From NCBI GenBank assembly GCA_019637115.1, contig JAHBWH010000036.1, forward strand, positions 1-54,250: a DNA stretch of 54,250 bases. Reading direction: 5' to 3'. The translations under genes and the position numbers were made by a program. The notes below the pieces were generated by a model. That model was not told the origin of the DNA and did not search any database. It saw nothing but the letters and a program-made list of their open reading frames with translations. Shown piece after piece: positions 17,064-29,106 of this stretch. Numbering within the stretch: the stretch's first letter is position 1; each line of letters opens with the position of its first letter. The DNA is from Myxococcales bacterium (GTDB lineage Bacteria; Myxococcota_A; Polyangia; Polyangiales; Houyiibacteriaceae).

Positions 17064-17932
17064 CGCGCGCCCTCCCGGGCCCGCGCCACGGCCTCGCCCA
17101 TCCGGACCGAGGCCCCGGGCGACGGAACGAACACGAGCGAGTCCCCTGCCGGCGGGGGCAAGAAGACGATCGCGGTAGAGCCCAGGTGGAAGGTGCCGAG
17201 CTCTTCGCCTCGGTCGAGCGGCGGACCGTCGGGGCCATACTCACGGACACCGCCGGAAGACTGGCCGACGTTCGTGCGAAGATCGTCGAACGAGACCGAG
17301 ATGCTCCCGACGCCGATCGCGCCGACCATGACGGTCACGACCTCGCCGTGGATCGGGCACGCCTGCGTGATGGCGACCCGCTCGTTGACCGCGAAGAGCT
17401 TCGGCACGTGCTCGAGCCCGATCGCGTTCACGGGGAAGAGCGTCCCTGGGACGTGCCGCGCCTGGGTCACGACCCCCCCGACCGGCGCGTGTACGCGGTG
17501 GTAGTCGCGCGGCGAGAGGTAGACGATGAAGTAGAGCCCGCCCGCGAAGCGCTGGGCGGCGGTCTCGTCGCCGAGGAGCTCGGCGACCCCGTAGGGCTTC
17601 CCCTTCACCTGCAGGGTCCCGCTCGGGTCGATGGGGCCGAGGTCTTCGACTCGGCCATCGGCGGGAGAGAGCACCGCCTGCGGATCTGGGTCGAGGGGTC
17701 GTGCGCCGGGCTTCAAGTGGCGCGTGAAGAAGTCATCGAAGCTCCGATACCCGCCGCGAGGGACGATCGCTTCGTCGAGGTCGATGTCGTACGCCTTGAT
17801 GAACGCGCGAATCGCGGGCTCGAGCATCAATCGAGGCGCTCGAAGGCCTGCGAGGCCGCCCATGGCGCGGCTGATCTGCTTGCGCGGGAGGAGATCGAGG
17901 ACGTCGGCGGTGAGGCGAGCGGGGTCGAGCAT
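17060..17932 (-). CDS. psd: phosphatidylserine decarboxylase proenzyme
   Basis: A 290-aa enzyme that makes phosphatidylethanolamine from phosphatidylserine at the inner membrane. It cleaves itself before Ser252 in the LGST motif to create the pyruvoyl cofactor. Other conserved segments: FFTRHLKPGARP, LSPADGRV with the catalytic Asp, and YLSPRDYHRVHAPVGG with catalytic His residues. Length is normal. The ATG at 17932 has no clear ribosome site. The stop overlaps the start of the methyltransferase gene. No pssA lies nearby, but plsB, pgsA and lnt elsewhere in the window form a wider phospholipid set. Confidence 0.95.
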   Translation of the reverse strand: MLDPARLTADVLDLLPRKQISRAMGGLAGLRAPRLMLEPAIRAFIKAYDIDLDEAIVPRGGYRSFDDFFTRHLKPGARPLDPDPQAVLSPADGRVEDLGPIDPSGTLQVKGKPYGVAELLGDETAAQRFAGGLYFIVYLSPRDYHRVHAPVGGVVTQARHVPGTLFPVNAIGLEHVPKLFAVNERVAITQACPIHGEVVTVMVGAIGVGSISVSFDDLRTNVGQSSGGVREYGPDGPPLDRGEELGTFHLGSTAIVFLPPPAGDSLVFVPSPGASVRMGEAVARAREGAR

Positions 17933-18289
17933 GCGGCAGGTCGGGACCCGTCCGACCCTCAGCGAGCGGGCCTCGCCTCGAACCTACGGGAAGCGCAACG
18001 GAAATCCTGTTGGGGATGCTATCCGAGCGGCGGTTTCCTCGTCAACGAACGACGTAACCCCCGTCGATGAGCGCGTGCCATCTCGGCCCGTCGTCCCGGT
18101 CCCGGTTTCCCGTCCCCTCGTCCCCGAGTCGCGGTGACGCTACCCGAGTCGCCGTGACGGACTGCCCCCGTCCCGTCCCCGTCGCCCGGCGTCCACTCGC
18201 ACCGGCTCGATGCGGCCAGTCCCCCAACGGCAAAGACCCCACCCGAGTCGTCGGATGGGGCCTTGCACGTTGAGCGCGGGGCTCGGAGC
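17933..18289. other. intergenic region between glnA and psd
   Basis: A 357-bp gap on the minus strand between glnA and psd. It contains the glnA terminator (18233-18264) and a GC-rich stretch of GTCCCGGTCCCGGT-like and GACGCTACCCGAGTCGCCGTGACG-like short repeats (about 18092-18170). No open frame or RNA gene was recognised. Confidence 0.5.
18233..18264 (-). terminator. glnA transcription terminator
   Basis: On the minus strand, AAGGCCCCATCCG and CGGGTGGGGTCTT form a long GC-rich stem with a 6-nt loop, beginning 25 nt after the glnA stop and ending in CTTTG. Confidence 0.7.
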
Positions 18290-19729
18290 TCAGATGGAGA
18301 AGTAGAGCTCGTACTCCAGCGGGGTCGGGCGGAGGCGGAAGGGATCGATCTCCGCCGAGCGCTTCAGCGACGTCCACTCGTCGAGGATGTCCTTCGTGAA
18401 GACATCCCCCTTGAGCAGGAACTCGTGGTCGGCCTCGAGGGCCTCGAGCGCGCCCTCGAGCGAGTGCGGGACCGTCGGGACGCCGCTGAGCTCCTCGGGG
18501 CTGAGCGAGTAGAGATCCTTGTCGAAGGGATCACCCGGGTCGATCTTGTTCTGGATGCCGTCGAGGCCAGCCATGAGCATCGCCGCGAACGCGAGGTAGG
18601 GGTTGCCCGACGAGTCGGGGAAGCGCGCCTCGATGCGCTTGGACTTCGGCGACTGCGAGTACGTCGGGATGCGGATCGACGCCGAGCGGTTGCGCGAGCT
18701 GTAGGCGAGGTTGACCGGCGCCTCGTAGCCGGGGACGAGCCGACGGTAGCTATTGATCGTCGGGTTGGTCAGCGCGCAGATGGCGGGGGCGTGCTTGAGG
18801 ATGCCGCCCATGTAGTGGAGCGCCATCTCGCTCATGCCGGCGTAACCCGAGCCCGCGAAGAGGGGCTTGCCGTCCTTCCACAGCGACTGGTGCACGTGCA
18901 TGCCGCTGCCGTTGTCGCCGTACATCGGCTTGGGCATGAAGGTCGCGACCTTGTCGTTCTGGCGTGCGACGTTCTTGACGACGTACTTGAACCACATCAG
19001 CTGGTCGGCGGTGACGAGCAGCTTGTCGAAGGCGACGTCGATCTCGCACTGGCCCGCGGTCGCGACCTCGTGGTGCTGGACCTCGACCTCGTAGCCGAGC
19101 TCCATCAGGATCAGCGAGATGTCCGTGCGCAGATCCATCAGGGTGTCGGTCGGCATGACCGGGAAGTAGCCACCCTTGAACGGGATCTTGTAGCCGAGGT
19201 TGCGACCCGAGCCGTCCGGCCCCGAGCCCTCGCCGGTGTTCCAGACGGCCTCGACCGAGTCGACCTGGTAGAACTGCGCATGCGGCGCCGAGCTGTAGCG
19301 GACGTCGTCGAAGACGAAGAACTCGGCCTCGGGGCCGACGTAGCAGGTGTCCGCGATGCCCGTCTGCTTGAGGTACGCCTCCGCCTTCTTGGCGATGTAG
19401 CGCGGGTCGCGGGCGTAGGGCTCGCGCGTGATGGGGTCGACGATGTCACAGATGAGCACGAGCGTCGGATGCTTCGTGAACGGATCCATCTTGGCCGTCG
19501 TCGCGTCCGGGACGATGAGCATGTCGCTCGCGTTGATCGGCTGATACCCGCGGATCGACGAGCCATCGAAGCCGAAGCCGTCCTCGAACGAGTCCACCTC
19601 GAGGCGGTGGATCGGCACCGAGGTGTGCTGCCAGACGCCAGGCAGATCGATGAAGCGCAGGTCGACCATGACCGCGCCCTTCGCCTTCGCGAGCTCGAGG
19701 ACGTCCTTCGGAGTTTTGATGTCGCTCAT
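18290..19729 (-). CDS. glnA: glutamine synthetase type I
   Basis: A 479-aa type I glutamine synthetase that makes glutamine from glutamate, ammonia and ATP. Conserved segments: [32 protein letters not shown], the [12 protein letters not shown] loop, and [24 protein letters not shown]. Tyr407 in [12 protein letters not shown] is the adenylylation site of the GSI-beta class, so activity is probably controlled by GlnE (not in this window). GAGGGAG precedes the ATG. It lies 128 bp downstream of glnB on the same strand, a classic arrangement in which the PII protein reports nitrogen and carbon status. Confidence 0.97.
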   Translation of the reverse strand: MSDIKTPKDVLELAKAKGAVMVDLRFIDLPGVWQHTSVPIHRLEVDSFEDGFGFDGSSIRGYQPINASDMLIVPDATTAKMDPFTKHPTLVLICDIVDPITREPYARDPRYIAKKAEAYLKQTGIADTCYVGPEAEFFVFDDVRYSSAPHAQFYQVDSVEAVWNTGEGSGPDGSGRNLGYKIPFKGGYFPVMPTDTLMDLRTDISLILMELGYEVEVQHHEVATAGQCEIDVAFDKLLVTADQLMWFKYVVKNVARQNDKVATFMPKPMYGDNGSGMHVHQSLWKDGKPLFAGSGYAGMSEMALHYMGGILKHAPAICALTNPTINSYRRLVPGYEAPVNLAYSSRNRSASIRIPTYSQSPKSKRIEARFPDSSGNPYLAFAAMLMAGLDGIQNKIDPGDPFDKDLYSLSPEELSGVPTVPHSLEGALEALEADHEFLLKGDVFTKDILDEWTSLKRSAEIDPFRLRPTPLEYELYFSI

Positions 19730-19857
19730 GCTCCCTCGCTTTCCGTACGGCTCGCATGGCCGTGCCTTGCGCCCTCCCCGATCGGCGGAGGACGTGTCGT
19801 CTTCTTCGGCGCGCGGTCATCCGCGCGCGTCGTCGTCAGCGAGCCGAGCGCGAACGC

Positions 19858-20223
<366 letters not shown>

Positions 20224-20308
20224 TTAGCCCCGAATTGTTTCCGGCTGGTTTCCCGGCGGTTAAATGCCAGCCGCGCCTTCCGATTTACTCGGTCCCGCCC
20301 GAGTCTGC

Positions 20309-20314
20309 TAGCGT
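20309..20314 (+). promoter_or_regulatory. putative -10 box, leaderless orphan gene
   Basis: TAGCGT, preceded by TGC, lies 7 nt before the ATG at 20322, with no ribosome site in the gap. TTACTC (20285-20290) sits 18 bp upstream as a weak -35 candidate. Confidence 0.45.
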
Positions 20315-20321
20315 CGCGACC

Positions 20322-20774
20322 ATGGCCGTCGGCTTCCGATTTCGCCAGACCCTCCGTGGGACGTACCACCGCCTCGCCGACCCCGGCGTCGAGCGCCCAG
20401 CGATGCTGGAGATGGAGATCGAGCTGCCTCTGCGTCGCCTCGTCCGACGCGATCTGGGCAGCCTCCGAGGCACCCTGCACGCGGACGGGCTCGCCGCCTC
20501 GGCCCAAGTCGAGGGCACCTTCCAGCTCGATCTCTTCGACGGGAAGATCGTGTACGACCTGCACTTCGAGGCCGAGGACGGCCGCGAGCGACGTTTCCAC
20601 GGCGAGACGGAGTTCGAGCTGCGACATCCCATCCGCACCCTCGAGGACGTCGTCGGCCGCGTCTGGGACGAGGGCAACGAAGAGGCGCGCGTGCTCCTCA
20701 CCGTCCCCGTCGTCGACGGCACGTGGCGCCTGCTGCGCACCCTGCAGGCCAGCTTCTCGACTCACCTCCCCTGA
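20322..20774 (+). CDS. conserved-looking hypothetical protein, beta-rich
   Basis: A 150-aa protein without signal peptide or membrane helix. Alternating strands (MLEMEIELPL, ASAQVEGTFQLDLF, KIVYDLHFEAEDGRERRFHGETEFEL) suggest an antiparallel beta-sandwich, followed by a short helix (TLEDVVGRVWDEG) and a terminal strand-helix. The pattern 'F-x-L-x-x-x-x-x-x-YDLHFE-x-EDGRE-x-x-F-x-G' resembles the lipid-binding-like beta domain found at the N-terminus of some GMC oxidoreductases, but I cannot confirm that. The ATG at 20322 follows a -10-like box with no ribosome site. It is divergent from glnB and is followed by a repeat-filled gap. Function unknown. Confidence 0.65.
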   Translation: MAVGFRFRQTLRGTYHRLADPGVERPAMLEMEIELPLRRLVRRDLGSLRGTLHADGLAASAQVEGTFQLDLFDGKIVYDLHFEAEDGRERRFHGETEFELRHPIRTLEDVVGRVWDEGNEEARVLLTVPVVDGTWRLLRTLQASFSTHLP

Positions 20775-20776
20775 CC

Positions 20777-21055
20777 CGGCCCCGGAAGGTGCGACCAACT
20801 ACCAACCCCAACCACGGCACGCGAACGGCGGCACCACCGGGTACGACAGCGTGGGGACCCCACCGCGGCCGCGGTCCCGGTCCCCGTCGCGGCCCGGCCC
20901 CGGAAGGTGCGACCGCCATCCAACCCCAACCACCGCACGCCACGCGAACGCCTCCCGCAGGTACGCGCGCGCTGGGCCCCAACCACCGCACGCCATGCGA
21001 ATGGCGCGCTTGCAGGTACGACAGCGTCGGACCCCCACGTGGCCGCGGTCCCAGC
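20777..21055. repeat. diverged intergenic repeats, three partial units
   Basis: CGGCCCCGGAAGGTGCGACC recurs at about 20777 and 20894; CCCCAACCACCGCACGCCA recurs at about 20930 and 20978; GGTACGACAGCGT recurs at about 20840 and 21016, each followed by a GGCCGCGGTCCC-like block. Together they describe three decayed copies of an 80-115 bp unit. An inverted repeat CGCCAT/ATGGCG (20991-21006) lies inside. This fills the 383-bp gap before the radical SAM gene; no open frame here is convincing. Confidence 0.65.
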
Positions 21056-21157
21056 AAGACGCTCCCACGATGGCATCGGACCGCGCGAACCGCGCCCCCC
21101 CGCGTTGACACTCGCCTCGCCGCCCCCCAGATACGTCGGTCCAAGCGAGGCCAGCCC

Positions 21158-24001
<2,844 letters not shown>

Positions 24002-24020
24002 CCCGCTCGCGAGAGAGGCC

Positions 24021-24080
24021 GTATCCGGGGCCGTGTCCGAGGCCATGTCCGAGGCCGTGTCCGAGGCCGTGTCCGAGGGC
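24021..24080. repeat. five 12-bp tandem repeats
   Basis: Five adjoining units (consensus GTGTCCGAGGCC) start 20 bp after the radical SAM stop codon. Units 2 and 4 are identical; the others differ by one to three bases. They are close in sequence to the 12-bp units at 29107-29207. Confidence 0.85.
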
Positions 24081-24163
24081 CCGTTTCGCCTCGGGCTGCC
24101 GTCGAGGGGCTGCGCCCGAGGAGTCCCTTCGCGCCTGGCGTCCCCGCCTGCTACGAGACGCAC

Positions 24164-24784
24164 ATGGCTCGCTTCGACGTCCTCCGCAGCATGCTCCGGG
24201 CAGGCGCCGACCGTGCCCGCGAGACGCTCGGCGACGTGGCCCCGCTCGCGGCGGCGCGCAAGGCCCTCGCCGAGCTGCGGCGCCAACGACTGACGCTCTC
24301 CGAGCGGGCGCTTACGGGTGCGCTCGCCCACATGCCCGGCGTGCGCGCCGCGACCGTCGTCGCCAGGCGCGGAGGCCTCTCGGTCGACGTGAGCTTTCAC
24401 GACGGTGACGCGGTCGCGTGCCGCTTCGAGCCCGTCGCCGCGCGCTTCGCGCCGCGGGGGGCCAAAGAGCTCGTCTTCCGTGTCGACCCCGCCGAGGCCG
24501 TCCGCAACGCGCGGACGCGCGAGGTCGGCGGCGCGCTCGCCGGCGCCATCGCGCACACGCTCTGGGCGTTCGCGCTCGACCGTCGCGCCGACGTCTCCGG
24601 CGCGATCGTCGATCGCGACGGAGACGAGCAGATCCGCGTCGACCTCCGGACCGTCCCGGCGGTGCGCGAGGCGCAGAAGAAGAGCGGCGTCGCGATGGTG
24701 CTCGAGATGATGGAGCTTCAGGGCGTCGAGGTCGGCGAGGGCGAGCTCTGGCTGCGCATCAAGCTGCCGACCGTGATCGGCTGA
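24164..24784 (+). CDS. hypothetical protein, alpha/beta
   Basis: A 206-aa protein with a basic, helical N-terminus (ARKALAELRRQRLTLSERALTGAL), then strands (RAATVVARRGGLSVDVSFHDGD) and a central AVRNARTREVGGALAGAIAHTLWAF helix, ending in VEVGEGELWLRIKLPTVIG. No signal peptide and no catalytic motif recognised. The final 'acidic-Leu-Trp-Leu-Arg-Ile' strand and GGALAGAIAHTLW helix suggest a conserved lineage protein rather than noise, and its codon use matches its neighbours. The ATG is preceded by TGCTACGAG with a 6-nt gap and no ribosome site. Function unknown. Confidence 0.62.
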   Translation: MARFDVLRSMLRAGADRARETLGDVAPLAAARKALAELRRQRLTLSERALTGALAHMPGVRAATVVARRGGLSVDVSFHDGDAVACRFEPVAARFAPRGAKELVFRVDPAEAVRNARTREVGGALAGAIAHTLWAFALDRRADVSGAIVDRDGDEQIRVDLRTVPAVREAQKKSGVAMVLEMMELQGVEVGEGELWLRIKLPTVIG

Positions 24785-24793
24785 ACGCGGCGC

Positions 24794-24815
24794 CCCGCGC
24801 TCGACGAGGCGCGGG
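24794..24815. terminator. candidate bidirectional terminator hairpin
   Basis: CCCGCGC (24794-24800) pairs with GCGCGGG (24809-24815) across an 8-nt loop, between the convergent ends of the 206-aa gene and glpD. No T-tract. Confidence 0.4.
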
Positions 24816-24856
24816 TCGAGCATGCCCGCGTCCGGGGACGCCGCCCCGCCCGTCGC

Positions 24857-26539
24857 TCAGCGCTCCAGCTTCCAACGGCGTGAGAGGGCGACCTCTGCTC
24901 GGTAGGCGTCAATGCTCTCTTGGCGCGCTCGCGCGTCCCAGCCGAGCGCCCGGGCGAGCTCGTCGGCGACGACGTCCACGCAGCCGAGGCCCTGATCGAA
25001 GTCGCGATAGAAGAGCTGCGTCCGGCGGACCATCACGTCGCTCACGCTGGCGGCGAGCTCCTGCTCGGCGCCGAAGCGCACCTGCGCGAGGATCTCGGGG
25101 CGCCCCTCGACGAGCGGCGCAGCGAGCGCGGGCTCGGCCTTCACCATCGCCGCGAGCTCGAGCGCGCGCATGCCGTAGTTGTCGGCGAGGTGGCGCGCGA
25201 CGTCGGCCTCGAGCAGCTCACCGCTGGCCTGGCGCACCTTGGCGGCGACGGCGTCGTGATCGTCGTCCTCGGGCCAGCCTCGACCGCCCAGCAGCGGCAC
25301 CTCGTCGGTGCGCGCCGGTTGAAGAGTTGGCGTCTTCTGGCCGGTAAGCTTGAGGAGCTTCAGCGCGGAGTCGACGACCTCGGCCGCCATCCTTCGGTAG
25401 GTCGTCAGCTTGCCGCCCGCGATGGTGAGCAACCCGTCGCGCCCGACGAGGATCTCGTGCTCTCGGCTGACGTCGCTCTCGCTCATGCCGGCCTTCTGCG
25501 GTGGCGCGATCAGGGGACGCAGGCCCGCCCACGTCGCGATGACATCCGCCGCCTCGAGCTGGTGGCCTGGGAAGTACCGGTTGGCCGCGTCGACGAGGTA
25601 GTCCACGTCTGCGCGCGTCGCGGCGACGTCCTTCGGATCGCCGTCGAAGTCGGTGTCGGTCGTGCCGATGTACGTCCGGTCGCCCCACGGGATGGCGAAG
25701 AGCACGCGCTCGTCCTTCGGGTGGAAGCAGACGATCGCGTGCTGCACGGGGAGCTTCGCCGCGTCCACGACGATGTGGATCCCCTTCGTCGGGCGGAGCA
25801 CCCGTCGATGCTCCTGGCCCGGGATCGAGCTGAGCGCACGCGTCGCGTCGGTCCACGGTCCCGTCGCGTTGATGACGACCCGCGCGCGCACCTCCTTGGT
25901 GCCCGCGCCGTGCAGCGTGTCCTCGACCACGGCGCCGGAGATGCGGCCGTCCTCGCCTTTGAGGAAGCGGCGCACCTTGGCGCCGGTGCAGACGATCGCG
26001 CCCTCGGCGGCGGCGTCGAGCGCCGTCTCGAGCGTCAGGCGCGCGTCGTCGGTCGAGCAATCGTAGTAGAGCGGGGCGCCCTTGAGCCCGCGGCGGTCGA
26101 GCGCGGGCTCGATCTCGGCGACCTCGCTCGGCTTGAGCTTTCGGTGAATCTTCGGCGAGCGGAAGAGCGAGAGCCCGTCGTAGATCCACATGCCCGCGTT
26201 GATGACGAAGAGGTTGTGCCGCGATCCGTCGTAGACCGGGAAGAGGAAGCCCAGCGGGTTCACGAGGTGCGGCGCGAGGTCCATCAAGGTGCGGCGCTCG
26301 CTGACGGACTCGAAGACCATCCCGATCTCGCCCTGCTCGAGGTAGCGCAGGCCGCCGTGCACGAGCTTCGACGATCGCGAGCTCGTCCCGAAGGCGAGGT
26401 CGTTCATCTCGACGAGCGCGACGCTCAGCCCCCGCCGCACCGCGTCGCGCGCGATGCCCGCGCCCGTGATCCCGCCCCCGACGACCAGCACGTCCACGTC
26501 CGCCCCGAGGCGCTCCCACATCTCACGTCGCGTCGGCAT
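24857..26539 (-). CDS. glpD: FAD-dependent aerobic glycerol-3-phosphate dehydrogenase
   Basis: A 560-aa membrane-associated flavoenzyme oxidising glycerol-3-phosphate to dihydroxyacetone phosphate. The FAD-binding GGGITG (21-26) and ARDAVRRGLSVALVE follow at once, then the family segment FGTSSRSSKLVHGGLRYLEQ, NATGPWTD and RPTKGIHIV. TIGTTDTDFDGDP (here YIGTTDTDFDGDP) and IAGGKLTTYRRMAAEVVD confirm GlpD rather than a generic DAO oxidase. ATG 26539 was chosen for its GAGAGGAT ribosome site. It is divergent from the acyl-CoA dehydrogenase pair, and links to phospholipid precursor supply with plsB, also in this window. No glpK or glpF is adjacent. Confidence 0.95.
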   Translation of the reverse strand: MPTRREMWERLGADVDVLVVGGGITGAGIARDAVRRGLSVALVEMNDLAFGTSSRSSKLVHGGLRYLEQGEIGMVFESVSERRTLMDLAPHLVNPLGFLFPVYDGSRHNLFVINAGMWIYDGLSLFRSPKIHRKLKPSEVAEIEPALDRRGLKGAPLYYDCSTDDARLTLETALDAAAEGAIVCTGAKVRRFLKGEDGRISGAVVEDTLHGAGTKEVRARVVINATGPWTDATRALSSIPGQEHRRVLRPTKGIHIVVDAAKLPVQHAIVCFHPKDERVLFAIPWGDRTYIGTTDTDFDGDPKDVAATRADVDYLVDAANRYFPGHQLEAADVIATWAGLRPLIAPPQKAGMSESDVSREHEILVGRDGLLTIAGGKLTTYRRMAAEVVDSALKLLKLTGQKTPTLQPARTDEVPLLGGRGWPEDDDHDAVAAKVRQASGELLEADVARHLADNYGMRALELAAMVKAEPALAAPLVEGRPEILAQVRFGAEQELAASVSDVMVRRTQLFYRDFDQGLGCVDVVADELARALGWDARARQESIDAYRAEVALSRRWKLER

Positions 26540-26710
26540 CCAACATCCTCTCGGTTCACGGGGCCGAGCCCGCCGCCGGAGTCTGCGTCTGACGCACCGC
26601 GTCGTCGAGCGGCTCGTGAACCCTGCCCGCGGATTCCACGCCTCAACACCGACTCGGACACCGACCCACGAACGGGTTGAACGGCTATTCACTCTCCGAG
26701 CCGTTGACGC

Positions 26711-26716
26711 TATGGT
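26711..26716 (+). promoter_or_regulatory. putative -10 box of acyl-CoA dehydrogenase operon
   Basis: TATGGT lies 8 nt before the ATG at 26725 with no ribosome site between them, again the leaderless arrangement. Confidence 0.45.
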
Positions 26717-26724
26717 CCCGCGCC

Positions 26725-27906
26725 ATGGATCTGTCGTTCAGCGCCGAGGACGAGGCGTTCCGCACCGAGGTGCGCACCTGGATCGCCGACAACATGCCCC
26801 CCCACCTCGCCGCCAAGGCGGAGGCGGCGGGCCACTTCGAGATGCCGGAGATCATGGAGTGGCATCGCCTGCTCTACTCCAAGGGGTGGGTCGCGCCGCA
26901 CTGGCCGAAGGAGTTCGGAGGCCCCGGCCTCTCCGCGACGCAGCGCTTCATCTTGAGCGAGGAGCAGGAGCTCGCCGGCGCCCCGCCGCTGAGCCCCTTC
27001 GGCCTCGTGATGGTGGCGCCGCTCATCATGCGCTTCGGCACCGACGAGCAGAAGCAGCGCTTCCTGCCGAAGATCCTCAGCGGTGAGGAGGTCTGGTGCC
27101 AGGGCTACTCCGAGCCTGGCGCGGGCAGCGACCTGGCGTCGCTGCGCACCTCTGCCGTCCTCGACGGGGACCACTTCGTGCTCAACGGCCAGAAGACCTG
27201 GACCACCTACGCGCAGTACGCCGACTGGATCTTCTGCCTCGTGCGGACGAGCGCCGAAGGCAAGAAGCAGCAAGGCATCTCGTTCTTGCTCATCGACATG
27301 AAGACGCCCGGCGTCGAGGTGAAGCCGATGCAGACGCTCGGCCACACGCCGGCGTTCTGCGACACCTTCTTCGAGAACGCCCGGGTCCCCAAGGAGAACC
27401 TCCTCGGGCCGCTCAACGGCGGGTGGTCCCTCGCGAAGGCGCTCCTCGGTCACGAGCGCACGCTGGTCGCCGCGGTCGGGCAGACGCGCCGCACGCTCCG
27501 TCTCGCGCGACGCATCGCGGAGCACCAGCGCGGCGCCGACGGCAAGCCGCTGATCGAGGCGCCCCATTGGCGCGAGAAGCTCGCGCGCCTCGAGATGCGG
27601 CTGCGTGCGCACCAGATGACGAACTACCGCGCGCTCGTCGAGCAGCAGAAGGGTCACCACCCCGGCCCCGAGTCGTCGATCCTCAAGCTCGTGGGCTCTA
27701 TCCTCGTCCAAGAGGCGGACGAGCTCTGCATGGAGCTCATGGGGGAGGCCTCGCTGAGCTGGCACGACGAGGGCGCGGTCGCGCCCTTCGAGCAGTGGGT
27801 CGGTCCGGCGTTCTGCTACGACCGCGCCACCACCATCTACGCCGGGTCCAACGAGATCCAGAAGAACATCATCGCCAAGCTCATCCTCGGCCTGCCGAGC
27901 AGCTGA
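26725..27906 (+). CDS. acyl-CoA dehydrogenase, subunit 1 of a probable heteromeric pair
   Basis: A 393-aa flavoprotein of the acyl-CoA dehydrogenase family, catalysing alpha-beta desaturation of acyl-CoA. N-terminal helical domain (MDLSFSAEDEAFRTEVRTWI), the flavin-site segments WCQGYSEPGAGSDLASLRT and GQKTWTTYAQYADW, and the C-terminal TTIYAGSNEIQKNIIAKLILG all match the branch that includes mycobacterial FadE26-like proteins. The second gene follows 19 bp downstream, and the two differ in their C-terminal active-site segments. Such tandem pairs form alpha2-beta2 heterotetramers in steroid side-chain degradation of actinobacteria; that role here is inferred. Its 27906-29032 neighbour faces the GMC oxidoreductase. 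Confidence 0.93.
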   Translation: MDLSFSAEDEAFRTEVRTWIADNMPPHLAAKAEAAGHFEMPEIMEWHRLLYSKGWVAPHWPKEFGGPGLSATQRFILSEEQELAGAPPLSPFGLVMVAPLIMRFGTDEQKQRFLPKILSGEEVWCQGYSEPGAGSDLASLRTSAVLDGDHFVLNGQKTWTTYAQYADWIFCLVRTSAEGKKQQGISFLLIDMKTPGVEVKPMQTLGHTPAFCDTFFENARVPKENLLGPLNGGWSLAKALLGHERTLVAAVGQTRRTLRLARRIAEHQRGADGKPLIEAPHWREKLARLEMRLRAHQMTNYRALVEQQKGHHPGPESSILKLVGSILVQEADELCMELMGEASLSWHDEGAVAPFEQWVGPAFCYDRATTIYAGSNEIQKNIIAKLILGLPSS

Positions 27907-27925
27907 AGACCGTAGGAGACCCACG

Positions 27926-29032
27926 ATGGATTTCGATCTCAGCGACGACCAGAAGATGCTGGTCAAGACCGTGAGCGACTTCGGCAAGAAGGAGTCGACG
28001 GTCGAGCGCTTCCGCAAGCTCCGCGACGACGCCGAGGGGATCGGCTGGGACCGCGCGACCTGGAAGAAGATGGGCGAGCTCGGCTGGCTCTCCATCCCCT
28101 TCCCCGAAGAGGCCGGCGGCCTCGGCGGCAGCTTCGTCGACGCGGCGCTCATCCTCGAGCAGCTCGGCAAGACGCTCGTCCCCGAGCCTTACCTCGCGAG
28201 CGTCGTGCTCGGCGGGCACGCGCTCTGGCTCGGCGGATCGGCGGAGCAGCACGAGCAGCTCCTCCAGCCGATGATGGAGGGCGACACGACGCTCGCCCTC
28301 GCGTACGCCGAGCCGGGGATCCGCTTCGATCCACGCTGCTGCGCCACCACCGCCAAGCGCGAGGGAGATGGCTGGCGCCTCGAGGGCGAGAAGGCGTTCG
28401 TGCAGAACGGGCACGCGGCCGACCACCTCGTGATCGCCGCGATGAGCGACGAGGGCATGCAGCTCTTCGTCGTCGACGGAGCGGACGTGAAGCGCCGCAC
28501 CACCAAGCACATCGACGGGCACCGCGGCGCGCACGTCGACCTCGCGGGGGTCGTCGTGCCCGAATCCCGGCGCCTCGTCGCGCGGCCGGCGACCGAGGTC
28601 CTCGAGCGTGTGCTCGACTTCGGCGCGGCGGCGACGGTCGCCGAAGGGCTCGGGGTCGCGTTCTCGATGCTGTGGATGACGGTCGAGTACCTCAAGACCC
28701 GCGAGCAGTTCGACGTGAAGATTGGGACCTTCCAGGCGCTCCAACATCGGGCCGTCGAGATGTTCGTCGAGGTGGAGCTGCTCAAGTCGATCAACGTCGA
28801 GTCGATGATCCGAGCGAGCGAGGAGGGCCCTGAGCGCCCCGCCGCCATCTCGGCCGCGAAGCTCCAGCTCGCGCAGGGCGGTCAGCTCGTCAGCCGGCAG
28901 GCGATCCAGCTCCACGGCGGCGTCGGCGTGACCGACGAGCACGACGTCGGCCTCTACTTCAAGCGGATGCACGCGCTCGTCACCCTCTGCGGCGACGAGG
29001 CGGCGCACGTGGCGCGGTACGCCGAATCCTGA
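27926..29032 (+). CDS. acyl-CoA dehydrogenase, subunit 2 of a probable heteromeric pair
   Basis: A 368-aa acyl-CoA dehydrogenase family protein with GGAG 8 nt before its ATG. N-terminus MDFDLSDDQKMLVKTVSDFGKK, PEEAGGLGG substrate-side loop (here FPEEAGGLGG) and C-terminal IQLHGGVGVTDEHDVGLYFKR are clear. Compared with canonical family members the mid-protein flavin-site sequence is weaker: the first subunit's EPGAGSD becomes AEPGIRFD here. This suggests the flavin or catalytic site is shared with, or supplied by, the first subunit, as known for heteromeric enzymes of this type. A GC hairpin and a 12-bp minisatellite follow its stop. Confidence 0.92.
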   Translation: MDFDLSDDQKMLVKTVSDFGKKESTVERFRKLRDDAEGIGWDRATWKKMGELGWLSIPFPEEAGGLGGSFVDAALILEQLGKTLVPEPYLASVVLGGHALWLGGSAEQHEQLLQPMMEGDTTLALAYAEPGIRFDPRCCATTAKREGDGWRLEGEKAFVQNGHAADHLVIAAMSDEGMQLFVVDGADVKRRTTKHIDGHRGAHVDLAGVVVPESRRLVARPATEVLERVLDFGAAATVAEGLGVAFSMLWMTVEYLKTREQFDVKIGTFQALQHRAVEMFVEVELLKSINVESMIRASEEGPERPAAISAAKLQLAQGGQLVSRQAIQLHGGVGVTDEHDVGLYFKRMHALVTLCGDEAAHVARYAES

Positions 29033-29050
29033 GTCGAGAAGTCCCCTGGC

Positions 29051-29080
29051 CCTGCCCTTGCCCCAAGAGGCGGGGCAGGT
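29051..29080. terminator. candidate terminator between convergent genes
   Basis: TGCCCC (29059-29064) and GGGGCA (29072-29077) form a stem with a 7-nt loop; CCTG/CAGG can extend it with a bulge. It lies about 20 bp after the acyl-CoA dehydrogenase stop. Confidence 0.4.
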
Positions 29081-29106
29081 CAGGTCTCCTCCGACCAGTC
29101 CTCACC

